This document shows positions 28,359 through 37,144 of a DNA stretch of 64,000 bases, in pieces. Each line of letters opens with the position of its first letter. The stretch's first letter is position 1. The position numbers and the translations under genes are program-made. Source of the DNA: Prevotella corporis DSM 18810 = JCM 8529. Its GTDB lineage: Bacteria; Bacteroidota; Bacteroidia; Bacteroidales; Bacteroidaceae. The stretch covers positions 160,787 through 224,786 of the forward strand of contig NZ_AUME01000001.1 of the NCBI RefSeq assembly GCF_000430525.1. Reading direction: 5' to 3'. The notes under the pieces were generated by a model that saw nothing but the letters and a program-made list of their open reading frames with translations, ran no database searches and was not told the DNA's origin.

Positions 28359-30451
28359 TATTCTTCTGCTCTGTTGTTAGCTTGGTTTGCATCAACGTCA
28401 CCAGTCATATCGTTGTTGTCATCTGCCTCGCTATCGTTGTTTTTTTTCGCAGCTTCATGCTCTGCTTGCGCTTGTTTGACGCTCTCTGGCATGTTCTCTA
28501 ACTGTAATTGTGACTTGTCTTCCAAATCCATCAGTTCCTGAGTGCGGCTCACCCAAGGACGCTTACCGAATATTTCCTCAACATCCTCTGCCATGATGAC
28601 TTCGCGTTGGATGAGCAACTGCGCCAGACGGTTATGCCCCTCCTTGTGTTCGCTAAGAATCTGTTTGGCGCGGGCATACTCTCCGTTCACCATCTTTAGC
28701 ACTTCTTCGTCAATTGTCTTGGCCGTGGTCTCCGAATAAGGCTTCTGGAATCCTGGATCCTCATTATTATAATAGCACACGTTGGGCAGTTTGTCGCTCA
28801 TACCAGCATAGGCAATCATTCCGAAGGCGCTTTTTGTGGCACGTTCGAGGTCGTTTATAGCCCCTGTTGAGATGTGTCCGGTGAACAATTCCTCTGCGGC
28901 GCGCCCTCCCAGCAGAGAGCACATCTCGTCGAGCATCTGTTCCTTGGTGGTGATGGGTCGTTCTTCCGGCAGGTACCAAGCAGCTCCCAAAGCCTGTCCA
29001 CGAGGAACGATACTCACTTTTACGAGCGGATTGGCATGCTCACAGAACCAACTGATGGTTGCGTGGCCAGCTTCGTGTAGGGCTATAGTACGCTTTTCCT
29101 CAGCGGTCAGTATCTTTGTTTTCTTTTCCAGTCCGCCAATGATGCGGTCAACTGCGTCGAGGAAGTCCTGTTTGCCAACAACGGTTTTGTCGTGACGGGC
29201 CGCAATCAGTGCGGCTTCGTTGCAAACGTTGGCAATATCGGCACCGGAGAAACCTGGAGTCTGGCGTGCCAGCAAGTCGATGTCTAAGTTCTTGTCGAGT
29301 TTCAGCGGACGCAAGTGTACTTGAAAAATAGCTTTTCGCTCTGGCAAATCAGGTAAATCAACATGTATTTGGCGGTCGAATCGGCCGGCACGGAGCAATG
29401 CCTTGTCGAGCATATCCACACGGTTGGTGGCTGCCAGCACAATAACGCCACTGTTAGTACCGAATCCGTCCATCTCGGTCAGTAAGGCGTTGAGCGTGTT
29501 CTCTCGTTCGTCGTTGCCGCCCATTGACGGATTCTTCGAGCGGGCGCGGCCAACGGCGTCAATTTCATCGATGAAAATGATGCAGGGGGCTTTCTCTTTT
29601 GCCTGTCGGAACACGTCTCTGACGCGGCTTGCCCCCACTCCTACGAACATTTCGACGAAGTCTGATCCGCTCATTGAGAAGAACGGCACGCCCGCTTCTC
29701 CTGCTACAGCCTTCGCCAGCAAGGTTTTACCAGTTCCTGGAGGACCTACGAGCAGCGCTCCCTTAGGTATCTTTCCACCAAGTTCAGTGTATTTCTTTGG
29801 ATTTTTGAGGAATTCGACAATCTCCTGTACCTCTTGTTTGGCCCCTTCCTGTCCGGCAACGTCCTTGAACGTTATGCCCAGTTCGCCTGCCTTCTCGTAT
29901 AGTTTGGCCTTCGATTTGCCGACGCTGAACACTCCGTTGCCTCCGCCTGATCCACCGCTCATCCTTCGCATGATGAATATCCAGAATCCGATGATGAATA
30001 TCCATGGAATGAGGCTGATGAATATCTCTTTGAACCCATTCTCATCTTTGTTCTCATAGCTGTAACCTTTGATTTTCTTCTTCTGTACAGCCGTATTGAG
30101 GAATGCTTCCAGATTGTCGATAGAACCTATCTCAACTGTGATATATGGATTCTTGCCAACTTGATCTGTGCCTTGTTTGAAAATTTCACGGATATGTTCA
30201 GGGCTGACATACATTTTGAGCGAGCTTTCATTCTTGTTCACAACTACATGGGTAGCATAACCCTTGTTGATGTATGTCTGAAAAGCGGTGTAATCTTTTT
30301 GGATACCTTGATTACCTGAAAGTACATTCTCAGCTCCGCCTGTTGAAAAGAATATCAATGCGATGGCGATGGCGAGCACATAAAGCCAGTTCATGTTGAA
30401 CTTTGGCATCTTAGGCATGTTAGGTTTGTTGTTCGGATTCTGATTGTCCAT
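28358..30451 (-). CDS. ftsH: ATP-dependent zinc metalloprotease FtsH
   Basis: A membrane-anchored AAA+ protease for quality control of membrane and regulatory proteins. The 697 residues have transmembrane helices at about 21-36 and 147-162 flanking a periplasmic domain. Walker A GPPGTGKT is at 236-243, Walker B IIFIDEID at 291-298, the SRH region follows, and the zinc-binding HEAGH is at 459-463. The C-terminal tail is acidic and Asp/Asn-rich. It is the middle gene of the rsfS-ftsH-cdsA operon, 51 bases after rsfS. Confidence 0.98.
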   Translation of the reverse strand: MDNQNPNNKPNMPKMPKFNMNWLYVLAIAIALIFFSTGGAENVLSGNQGIQKDYTAFQTYINKGYATHVVVNKNESSLKMYVSPEHIREIFKQGTDQVGKNPYITVEIGSIDNLEAFLNTAVQKKKIKGYSYENKDENGFKEIFISLIPWIFIIGFWIFIMRRMSGGSGGGNGVFSVGKSKAKLYEKAGELGITFKDVAGQEGAKQEVQEIVEFLKNPKKYTELGGKIPKGALLVGPPGTGKTLLAKAVAGEAGVPFFSMSGSDFVEMFVGVGASRVRDVFRQAKEKAPCIIFIDEIDAVGRARSKNPSMGGNDERENTLNALLTEMDGFGTNSGVIVLAATNRVDMLDKALLRAGRFDRQIHVDLPDLPERKAIFQVHLRPLKLDKNLDIDLLARQTPGFSGADIANVCNEAALIAARHDKTVVGKQDFLDAVDRIIGGLEKKTKILTAEEKRTIALHEAGHATISWFCEHANPLVKVSIVPRGQALGAAWYLPEERPITTKEQMLDEMCSLLGGRAAEELFTGHISTGAINDLERATKSAFGMIAYAGMSDKLPNVCYYNNEDPGFQKPYSETTAKTIDEEVLKMVNGEYARAKQILSEHKEGHNRLAQLLIQREVIMAEDVEEIFGKRPWVSRTQELMDLEDKSQLQLENMPESVKQAQAEHEAAKKNNDSEADDNNDMTGDVDANQANNRAEE

Positions 30452-30502
30452 TTATTACATAGAATATTTGATGAATAAAACTGACCGTTCCGGCAAGCGT
30501 CC

Positions 30503-30862
30503 TTAATCCAAATCCTCAATTTGCGTCAGCGTAGCGTCCTCCCAAAGGTGTTCCAAGTCGTAGTAAGCTCTTGTTTCGGGGATGAAGATGTGAACCAGAA
30601 CATCGACAAAGTCAATGGCCACCCATTGGTTGTTTCCCAATCCTACGCAGTTTACTGGCTTTTCGCCGTGATGTTCGCGTACATAGTCGCCCACTGACTC
30701 AGCTATCGCTTCGACCTGCTGTGGCGAATTGCCGTGACAGATGACGAAATAATGGCAGATTGTGCCGTCGATCTTTGATAAGTCTGCAATTACTATGCCA
30801 TGTCCTTTTTTCTCTTGAATACCTTTGGTAATGGAATTTACTAATTTCTTTGTCTCGTTCAT
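30503..30862 (-). CDS. rsfS: Ribosomal silencing factor RsfS
   Basis: Binds ribosomal protein uL14 and blocks subunit joining when nutrients are short. The 119 residues match the RsfS/Iojap family, with IVIADLSKIDGTICHYFVIC, VGLGNNQWVAIDF and the C-terminal ETRAYYDLEHLW motif. It is the first gene of the operon with ftsH and cdsA and has a near-consensus promoter 25 bases upstream. Confidence 0.95.
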   Translation of the reverse strand: MNETKKLVNSITKGIQEKKGHGIVIADLSKIDGTICHYFVICHGNSPQQVEAIAESVGDYVREHHGEKPVNCVGLGNNQWVAIDFVDVLVHIFIPETRAYYDLEHLWEDATLTQIEDLD

Positions 30863-30887
30863 TAAATTGATTATGAATTAAGTGCCA

Positions 30888-30918
30888 CAAAGGTAGTGCA
30901 ATTCGGGTGAAGAGCAAA
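30888..30918 (-). promoter_or_regulatory. Promoter of the rsfS-ftsH-cdsA operon
   Basis: On the minus strand TTTG (30918-30915), a 19-base spacer and TACCTTTG (30895-30888): exact Bacteroidota spacing. Confidence 0.75.
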
Positions 30919-31053
30919 ATAAATTTGTTTTATTTTACATATTCTCTTAAGCGGTTGTTTGTCTGCTATGCTGCAAATGTAACCAGCAAGGGTCGGTGGG
31001 AGGGTTAAAAATCGCCATCTGTACGCTTTTTAACTAAAATTCTTTTGATTTTC

Positions 31054-31084
31054 TTTGGTGGTTCGTAAAAAGATAGTACCTTTG
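31054..31084 (+). promoter_or_regulatory. tRNA-Gln promoter
   Basis: TTTG at 31054-31057, a 19-base spacer and TACCTTTG at 31077-31084, about 33 bases before the tRNA. A textbook Bacteroidota promoter. Confidence 0.8.
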
Positions 31085-31117
31085 CAAACGCAATTCAAAA
31101 TAGGAGTTGTTACATAT

Positions 31118-31188
31118 TGGGATATGGTGTAATGGTAACACTACAGATTCTGGTCCTGTCATTCCTGGTTCGAATCCGGGTATCCCAA
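31118..31188 (+). tRNA. tRNA-Gln (anticodon CTG)
   Basis: A 71-nt cloverleaf can be folded by hand. The acceptor is TGGGATA / TATCCCA with discriminator A, and the D arm starts GTG and ends CAC. The anticodon stem ACAGA / CCTGT has one mismatch next to the loop, and the loop is TTCTGGT, giving anticodon CTG. The T arm is CCTGG-TTCGAAT-CCGGG. CCA is not encoded. The U1-A72 start of the acceptor fits bacterial tRNA-Gln. It has its own promoter and a strong terminator. Confidence 0.9.
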
Positions 31189-31196
31189 CTGAATCG

Positions 31197-31233
31197 AAAG
31201 GCAGATGATTGAAATTCAATCATCTGCCTTTTT
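31197..31233 (+). terminator. Terminator of tRNA-Gln
   Basis: A nearly perfect 17-bp inverted repeat (AAAGGCAGATGATTGAA and its complement) around one base, followed by TTTTT. It starts nine bases after the tRNA. Confidence 0.85.
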
Positions 31234-31334
31234 CATGGTGGTATTCTGTGCCTCCGCAAAGTTGTCATAGTGCGTCAAAGTGTTTGGTTGTAAACTTTTC
31301 CGAGTTTTCGGCTCACCGCCTGGCAACCCACTGG

Positions 31335-31430
31335 GGAAAAACGAACAGGCAGCCTCTGTCGGTTTGTGGAGGCTGTCTGTTGAAAGATGGGTATTCAGAG
31401 GCAAAAACGCTGTTTCTTTTGTAATCGGAA
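31335..31430 (-). terminator. Two tandem terminators of the alcohol dehydrogenase gene
   Basis: On the minus strand a first hairpin, CTGTTTC / GAAACAG followed by GTTTTTG, lies just after the gene. A second, larger hairpin, AACAGACAGCCTC / GAGGCTGCCTGTT (one wobble), is followed by CGTTTTT near 31335. Together they separate the dehydrogenase gene from the convergent tRNA gene. Confidence 0.7.
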
Positions 31431-31436
31431 ACAGGT

Positions 31437-32618
31437 CTATTTGTAAGAAGCCTTCAGAATTTCGACAATCTCAGCGTGGTTGAGTGGCTCTCGGTCGAGT
31501 GCCACCAGTCCACCCATTACCTCCAATGCATTGGTGGCCATCTTGTCAAACTCTTCGGGCTGTATGCCATATTCGCTCATTTTCAAGTCATCTACCTTGC
31601 ACGCTTTCTTCAAGTTGTCTAATGCGGTGATGAAATCTTCAGGCTTGGTGGCATCCTCCTTGCCGAGGAACTTCGCCATGTTGACGAAGCGTTCGTCGCA
31701 GACATGCTTGTTGATGTGGGTGGTGAAGAACGCCTTTGAAATCATGATAAGGCCCGCACCGTGTGGCAGTTCCTCATGGTAAGCGCTCAGTGCGTGCTCT
31801 ATGGAGTGCTCTGCGGTGCAGCCACTGGTATCCATGGAGTAGCCGCTCATGGTGTTGGCAAAGGCCATACGTGCCCGTGCCTCCATGTTGTTGCCGTCTT
31901 TGAAGGCGATGGGGAGGTAAGTACCGATGTTGCGGATGGCAGCTTCCTGAACCATGTCGGAGAAAAGGTTGCTCCGATTGGAGATGTAGCCTTCCAGACT
32001 GTGGAAGAGAGCATCGAAGCCTTGATAGGCGGTGAACTGTGGCGGAACGCTGGTCATGAGCTCCGGATCGACGATGGCATAGACGGCAAAGGCTCGCGGG
32101 TCGCCGATGCCCAATTTTTCGTTGGTCTCTGGATTGGTGATTACTCCTGCTGCGTCAACTTCCGAACCCGTTCCTGCCGTCGTGGTAATGGCAATCCACG
32201 GTAGCGGATTGTTCACCGCAGGCTTGCCCTTGCCCGTCCGCCCTGTGGCATAGTCCCAAAGATCGCCAGGATTGGTAGCGTTGATGGCCATAATCTTTGC
32301 TGCGTCCATTACACTGCCACCTCCCAGTGCCACAATAAAGTCGCAGTTGTTGTCGTTGGCGAACTTGGCACCTTCCTCGACGGATGCTTTCAGCGGATTG
32401 GGCTGTACGTTGTCGAGCACGACATATTCTACTCCAGCCTGCTTCAGCTCGGCTTCTGTCCGATCGAGATAACCGTTGGCGCGTGTTGATTTTCCGTTGC
32501 TGATGACAATCATCGCCTTTTTGCCCGGCATAGGAAGCGTATGAAGATTCTTTAATTGTCCTGCGCCGAAAAACACCTTTGTTGTAGCAGGAAAAACGAA
32601 ATGCATACCTGTTTTCAT
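31437..32618 (-). CDS. Iron-containing alcohol dehydrogenase
   Basis: An NAD(P)-dependent dehydrogenase of the iron-type family (group III), probably reducing aldehydes or ketones to alcohols during fermentation; the substrate is not readable from sequence. With the start at ATG 32618 it has 393 residues and begins MKTGMHFVFPATTKVFFGAG. It carries the nucleotide-binding GGGSVMDAAK and the metal-ligand His residues in GFDALFHSLEG and EHALSAYHEELPHGAG. A longer frame to 32708 would start upstream of the promoter -7 box and is rejected. The gene stands alone. Confidence 0.92.
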   Translation of the reverse strand: MKTGMHFVFPATTKVFFGAGQLKNLHTLPMPGKKAMIVISNGKSTRANGYLDRTEAELKQAGVEYVVLDNVQPNPLKASVEEGAKFANDNNCDFIVALGGGSVMDAAKIMAINATNPGDLWDYATGRTGKGKPAVNNPLPWIAITTTAGTGSEVDAAGVITNPETNEKLGIGDPRAFAVYAIVDPELMTSVPPQFTAYQGFDALFHSLEGYISNRSNLFSDMVQEAAIRNIGTYLPIAFKDGNNMEARARMAFANTMSGYSMDTSGCTAEHSIEHALSAYHEELPHGAGLIMISKAFFTTHINKHVCDERFVNMAKFLGKEDATKPEDFITALDNLKKACKVDDLKMSEYGIQPEEFDKMATNALEVMGGLVALDREPLNHAEIVEILKASYK

Positions 32619-32657
32619 AATAATCTGTTTAGTTATTGGGTGATTTGTTATTTGCAA

Positions 32658-32665
32658 CAAAGATA
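32658..32665 (-). promoter_or_regulatory. -7 box of the alcohol dehydrogenase promoter
   Basis: Minus strand reads TATCTTTG, about 40 bases before the chosen ATG. It lies inside the rejected N-terminal extension. Confidence 0.55.
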
Positions 32666-32837
32666 CTGAATTTGAATGATATTTCCATGTCCCTTGACTT
32701 TTTTTCACCTTCTGTTTTCGTCTGCTGGAAGTCAGTTTCGGTGAAGGGTGAGTTGATGTTTTTTACAGATTTGTAGGTTGATTCGTAAGCTACTGGTTTT
32801 CAAATGGTTAAAAATAACTCTTCTTTGGTGTCGCAAA

Positions 32838-32903
32838 AGGTCAGCTTTTGGCTTGCAATAACTTACCTTTTACGATGTAATAGCTCACCTTTCGCAAAAG
32901 GAT
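32838..32903 (+). repeat. 22-bp phased palindrome array, copy 4
   Basis: Three 22-bp units start at 32838, 32860 and 32882, with cores AGGTCAGCT, AACTTACCT and AGCTCACCT; the arms TCGCAAA before the first and TTTCGC after the last are clear. It lies in the 721-bp gap (32619-33339) between two genes on the minus strand. The rest of the gap holds the dehydrogenase promoter, about 300 bp of AT-rich DNA without a recognisable gene, and the terminator at 33236-33278. Confidence 0.8.
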
Positions 32904-33235
32904 AGATGGTGGTTCATCAAGCGGTGGAAGAGAGGCTTTTTTCAGTAATCTGTCGTCTTGTTGTTAGCTTTATTTACGATAAACTCTGTTCAACTCAAAA
33001 TGTTCATTAGAGCGCAAATTACTTTCTCTCTGATTAGATATCATGCTATTCTTCAACTTAGCAGTTTATTTTGTCTCTTTTTGTCCGCTTTCTCGGTTGT
33101 TTAGTCAGTTAAACGCCTTCTTCATCAAACAAAAATAGATTAAAACAAACTTGCAAAGCTATCAAAATTCTAACAATCGATTTGGATTAAACAGAATCGG
33201 TACAGGCTTCTGTGAGCCGATTGGGGCAAAACACA

Positions 33236-33278
33236 AAAATCCCGCTATCAAAAATCTTCCATTTGATAGCGGGATTTT
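33236..33278 (-). terminator. Strong terminator of the DUF349 gene
   Basis: A perfect 17-bp stem (AAAATCCCGCTATCAAA and its complement) with a nine-base loop. A/T runs on both sides make it able to act in both directions. Confidence 0.85.
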
Positions 33279-33339
33279 AAATTTATGCTGGTTTCAGGAA
33301 TGAGGCGTAAGTGAATCTCCCGTCACATTCCAATGAATA

Positions 33340-35235
33340 TCAGTCCTTGTTCTCGGCATCGATGGCCTTGATTTTCTGTCTGATTTCTTCAGTATCGTCC
33401 TTCAGTTTCTGAATGCGGCGGTTCATATCGTCGATAAGACTGTTGCCTTTCTTGCTACTGATATTCAGGAAACCCAAGTTGTTTTCGTAAGTATTGATTT
33501 CCTGTTTGAGCTGTTCGTAGCGGCGCATCAGACGTCCGCGCTCATTATCGAGAGCGTTTGCACCACGGTCGGCCACCTTTTTAAGGTTGTTGCGGAAATT
33601 ATCCATGCGGCGACGTGCTGCGTTGATGTGCAAATCCTTGTACAGTTTGTCCAAAATCTCGTGGTATGCCTTGTAAACTTTGTCCTTTTCCTTGAAGGGT
33701 ACGTGTCCTACGGCATTGAATTCTTCAGTCAGTTGATGGACTTCCTCCTGTATATTCTCTTTTCCTGCTTCTGCTAGCTGGACAAGTTTCTCGATAATCT
33801 CATTCTTCTTATTGAGGTTTTCCTGCTCTTCATTTCTTGTATCGGCATGAGCGGCATTGCGAGCCTCGAAGAAATGATTGCAGGCTGCAAGGAAATCGTT
33901 CCACAGTTGGTCTCCTTGCTTCCTTGGTACCATACCTATTGTCTTCCATTCCTTCTGCAGGGCTATGAATTTGTCGGTCGTTGCCTTCCAGTCTGTTGAG
34001 TCTGTGAGGCTCTGTGCTTTTTCAACCAGTGCCTTTTTCTTCTCCGCATTCTCAGCGAACTGATTCTTAAGCTTATTGAAAAATTCGCCTTTCTTTCCGA
34101 AGAAGTCATCGCATGCTGCTCTGAAACGTTCAAAAATCTTCACATTCATCTTCTGAGGGGCGAAGCCGATGGTCTTCCATTCTTTTTGGATATCGATGAT
34201 CTCCTTCGTCGATTTTTCCCAATCAGCCGATCCTTTGTGTTCTCTCTTGGCTATTGCCTCAACTTTCTCGCATAGTTCGGTCTTCTTTACGAGGTTGGTC
34301 TCTTCTTGAGAGCGGATGTCCTCAAAGTGTTGCTGGTGCCTTTTGTTCACTACCGTGCTGGCAGTCTTGAACCGAGTCCATATTTCCTCGCGCAATTCTT
34401 TTTCCACTGGTCCAGTTTCCCTGAACTCTTGGTGCAGCTCTTGTAGCTGGTGGAATGCGCTAACGACATCTTCTTCGTCAGCGAGCTTTTCTGCTGCCTC
34501 ACAAAGCTGTGTCTTTTTCTCTAAGTTTTTCTTAAAGTCATATTCTCTTGCTTCCCTATTCAGGTTAAGTAAGTCGTAGAATTGCTCAACGTACAACTGA
34601 TAGTTTCGCCAGAGTTCGTTGTTTTTTTCGGCAGGAACGGCCTTTATGGTCTTCCACTCCTGCTGCAAGGCTCTCACCTCTTGGAAGTTCTTGTTGGCTT
34701 CTTCGGGTGTTGTTGCCATGGTTTTCAGCTTTTCCAAGATGGCTTCTTTTCTTTTAAGGTTCTCCTGTTTCTGCTCTTCGAGTTCTAAAAATGCCTTCTG
34801 GCGCTTTTCTTTTATGATGGACATGCTTGCCTTAAAGTTCTCCTCATCTTCGTCCGGGAACACTTGATACTTCTCCGGATCGCCCCCATTGTCGATGAAA
34901 GCCTTTTGCTGGGCTTCCCTTTCTGCAAAATGCATCTTGTAGAAAGTTGTTTTCAAGTGGTCTATCTCTGCTTTCTCTGGTGTCTCATCGCTTTCTGCAA
35001 TCTCTTTGATGCGCTCAACGATATCCTTTTTCGAGTTATAGACTTTTAATGTGGGAGATTGTGTTTCTTCGGCCTTTTGCCCTTCGGCATTCTCTGTCGA
35101 TTTCTCTATTGCAGTTTCAGGTGTTGGTGTTTCGGCAGCTTTTGAGTCATCTTTTACTTCCTTTTCCACAGCCACCTCTTGCTGCTTCACTTCTTCTGCT
35201 CCCTGATTCAGGGCGTTCTCTTGAGAGTCCATCAT
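33340..35235 (-). CDS. DUF349-repeat coiled-coil protein
   Basis: A 631-residue, highly charged cytoplasmic protein. The first 70 residues are Glu/Lys/Thr-rich and probably disordered. The rest is a series of DUF349 helical repeats recognisable by LQQEWKTIKAVP, IQKEWKTIGFAP, LQKEWKTIGMVP and related LHQEFRETGPV, each followed by a long helix with W/F...F..AC/F.....FF. Function is not established in Bacteroidota; the helix-bundle repeats suggest a scaffold. The gene is monocistronic with a strong terminator, and two ATGs (35235, 35232) are adjacent. Confidence 0.88.
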   Translation of the reverse strand: MMDSQENALNQGAEEVKQQEVAVEKEVKDDSKAAETPTPETAIEKSTENAEGQKAEETQSPTLKVYNSKKDIVERIKEIAESDETPEKAEIDHLKTTFYKMHFAEREAQQKAFIDNGGDPEKYQVFPDEDEENFKASMSIIKEKRQKAFLELEEQKQENLKRKEAILEKLKTMATTPEEANKNFQEVRALQQEWKTIKAVPAEKNNELWRNYQLYVEQFYDLLNLNREAREYDFKKNLEKKTQLCEAAEKLADEEDVVSAFHQLQELHQEFRETGPVEKELREEIWTRFKTASTVVNKRHQQHFEDIRSQEETNLVKKTELCEKVEAIAKREHKGSADWEKSTKEIIDIQKEWKTIGFAPQKMNVKIFERFRAACDDFFGKKGEFFNKLKNQFAENAEKKKALVEKAQSLTDSTDWKATTDKFIALQKEWKTIGMVPRKQGDQLWNDFLAACNHFFEARNAAHADTRNEEQENLNKKNEIIEKLVQLAEAGKENIQEEVHQLTEEFNAVGHVPFKEKDKVYKAYHEILDKLYKDLHINAARRRMDNFRNNLKKVADRGANALDNERGRLMRRYEQLKQEINTYENNLGFLNISSKKGNSLIDDMNRRIQKLKDDTEEIRQKIKAIDAENKD

Positions 35236-35335
35236 TTCACTTTTTAGTTTATGATTCGATTTTTGTCATTATTTGTTGTGCATAGTTTACACATCAAAGG
35301 GCTTTCTATGGTTACAACTTAATTGTTATAAAGTG

Positions 35336-35343
35336 CAAACTTA
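35336..35343 (-). promoter_or_regulatory. -7 box of the DUF349 gene promoter
   Basis: Minus strand reads TAAGTTTG, about 100 bases before the ATG. No clear -33 box. Confidence 0.4.
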
Positions 35344-35521
35344 GATAAAAAGTTTTAAACCACCTAATTTATATTAAGATTTTTTACTCTGTCGGTTAAA
35401 ATTGCGCTGTGTCTGGCAAATATCTGGTGACATTGATGGTCTGTTGTCATTATGGGATTGTTGTGTGTCCAGCTCTGTCTCCTGTCTTTTTTGAGCATGA
35501 ATCTATGTTCTCAGGGATGGT

Positions 35522-36448
35522 TTATATGAGTCTTTTATGCCGAAGAATCCACCATGATGCGCCAGACACGATCACCGAGATGAGCAATGCCACAATAAAG
35601 CCGAACTTACTGGTCTCCATGCCGTTGACAACGTTCATTCCGAAGAGCGATGCAATGAGGGTTGGGAACATCATGATGATGGAAACGGATGTCAGCGTAC
35701 GCATGATGGTGTTCATGTTGTTGTTGATGATGCTGGAATATGTGTCCATCGTCGATTCAAGAATGTCGGAGTAGATGCTTGTCGTTTCGCGTGCCTGGCT
35801 CATCTCGATGTTTACGTCTTCGATAAGGTCAGCGTCGAGCTCGTCAACTTGTAGCTTGAACTTCAGTTTGGCCAGCAGGTTCTCGTTGCCTCGTATGGAT
35901 GTGATGAAATAGGTGAGCGAATCTTGCAGGCGACTGAGTCCGATGAGACTCTCGTTGTTCACCTCCTTGTCGAGGTTTCGTTTGGCCTTCTCTATGAGGT
36001 TGTTGATTTGTTTGAGTCGTTTCAGATACCACACCGCCGAACAGAGGAAGAGCCGGAAGGTCATATCGACATAATCGGTGAATCCTTCGCCACGTTTTTG
36101 CTGGTAAGTGACGAAGTCGAGCATCATGTTGGTCTCGAAATTGCACACGGTAATCGTCACGTCGCGCTTGTGGATGATACCCAACGGAACTGTTGTGTAA
36201 GGCGTTCTTGAGCGGATCTCCTTGACATAGGGAATGCGGAGGATAATAAGCATCCATCCATCGTCATATTCGTAGCGCGCACGCTCATCGGTATCGCTGA
36301 TGTCCGACAGGAAATAGTCGGGCAAGTTGTAGGTTTCTTCTAATTCTTGTTGTTCCTGCTCTGTTGGACAGGTGACTTGAATCCAGCAGTTGGGTTGCCA
36401 TTCCTTGATGGTATTCAGGGGTCCGCTAATGTTCCAGTATGTTTTCAT
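35522..36448 (-). CDS. CorA-type magnesium/divalent cation transporter
   Basis: A 308-residue inner-membrane channel of the CorA family. A cytoplasmic alpha/beta domain and long stalk helices precede two C-terminal transmembrane helices; the selectivity motif GMN lies between them near residues 270-272 (SLFGMNVVNGME). The C-terminus is basic (RHKRLI), as in CorA. The gene stands alone. Its ATG overlaps the base of a stable leader hairpin (36448-36488) that covers the only purine-rich stretch upstream of the start, which may couple translation to a signal. Confidence 0.93.
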   Translation of the reverse strand: MKTYWNISGPLNTIKEWQPNCWIQVTCPTEQEQQELEETYNLPDYFLSDISDTDERARYEYDDGWMLIILRIPYVKEIRSRTPYTTVPLGIIHKRDVTITVCNFETNMMLDFVTYQQKRGEGFTDYVDMTFRLFLCSAVWYLKRLKQINNLIEKAKRNLDKEVNNESLIGLSRLQDSLTYFITSIRGNENLLAKLKFKLQVDELDADLIEDVNIEMSQARETTSIYSDILESTMDTYSSIINNNMNTIMRTLTSVSIIMMFPTLIASLFGMNVVNGMETSKFGFIVALLISVIVSGASWWILRHKRLI

Positions 36449-36488
36449 TTGCTAATCTCCAAAAAAAATTATGGTGGGGATTAGCAAA
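36448..36488 (-). promoter_or_regulatory. Leader hairpin covering the corA start region
   Basis: In the transcript TTTGCTAATCCCC pairs with GGAGATTAGCAAA (12 of 13 positions; one A-C mismatch) around a 15-base U-rich loop. The 3' arm contains GGAG and ends on the A of the corA ATG, so the start region is sequestered when the stem forms. Confidence 0.6.
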
Positions 36489-36573
36489 CTGTTATGTTGC
36501 AATCCTCACGTTAAAAGTTAAAGGTCGTCGCGTGATAATCGTCCATTCGTATTAAAAGATTGATTTGCGAGTG

Positions 36574-36581
36574 CAAAATTA
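36574..36581 (-). promoter_or_regulatory. -7 box of the corA promoter
   Basis: Minus strand reads TAATTTTG; a weak TTGG (36605-36602) lies about 20 bases upstream. The predicted leader is about 120 bases and includes the hairpin next to the ATG. Confidence 0.45.
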
Positions 36582-36892
36582 GGCAAAATAATCTGTTTGA
36601 CCAAGCAAAATGTCAAGTTTTTGTTCCTTTTGTTGAGCTCATTCATTCCGATTGATGGACATCTTAGGGCAGACAGTGTCTGTTATTCGGTACATTACTA
36701 CTGAATGACACGCTGTTGGTTAATGATTTATGTATGTACAAGTGCCGATCGTTAGCCCAAGTGTGGTCTGCCACTCCATGTGGCTTTACAAAAGTGACAT
36801 GCTAAGTGGGTGTGAAAAATGTTGACAAAAGGTCTTTTTGTATCCAAATTGTAATCGTTTGAAAATCAACGCTATAGCAAAGTTGTTTTAAA

Positions 36893-36958
36893 AGCTTACC
36901 TTTTGCACGGCAAATGCTGCCCTTTCGTGTGCTGATAGTTGACCTTTCGTTGTGCGAA
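36893..36958 (+). repeat. 22-bp phased palindrome array, copy 5, with conserved flank
   Basis: Three 22-bp units start at 36893, 36915 and 36937, with cores AGCTTACCT, TGCTGCCCT and AGTTGACCT and tails GCAAA, CTGAT and GCGAA; a partial fourth follows. Exactly 44 bp before the first unit (36849) stands TTGTAATCGTTTGAAAATCA, shared with copies 6 and 7. The array lies in the 696-bp gap 36449-37144. The rest of that gap holds the corA promoter and hairpin and the pepD hairpins; I see no gene. Confidence 0.85.
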
Positions 36959-37055
36959 AGGTTAGTAGCGGTTAGAGACTGTTTGATTTATTTTTTACAG
37001 ATATTTTACTGCTTTATGTTGAACACCTGTTTTTTATGCATAGAATCCCACTACC

Positions 37056-37128
37056 AAAAAATCCGTTGCATCGGCAGTGTCATCGCCTCAATGCAACGGA
37101 TGGGATGTTATTCTGACTCGGTCAGAAT
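37056..37128 (-). terminator. Two hairpins ending the pepD transcript
   Basis: On the minus strand a short hairpin, ATTCTGAC / GTCAGAAT (37110-37128), lies nearest the gene. A larger one follows, ATCCGTTGCAT / ATGCAACGGAT (37061-37101), with a T run at 37061-37056. The second is the likely Rho-independent terminator. Confidence 0.75.
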
Positions 37129-37144
37129 GGATTTCGTCAGATGT

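Noticed and set aside
31240..31430. A structured RNA between tRNA-Gln and the dehydrogenase gene
   Set aside because: The inverted repeats are explained by two terminators of the dehydrogenase gene on the minus strand.
32619..32708. A 30-residue N-terminal extension of the alcohol dehydrogenase
   Set aside because: It lies across the promoter box, and the family starts at the MKTGMHFVFP segment.
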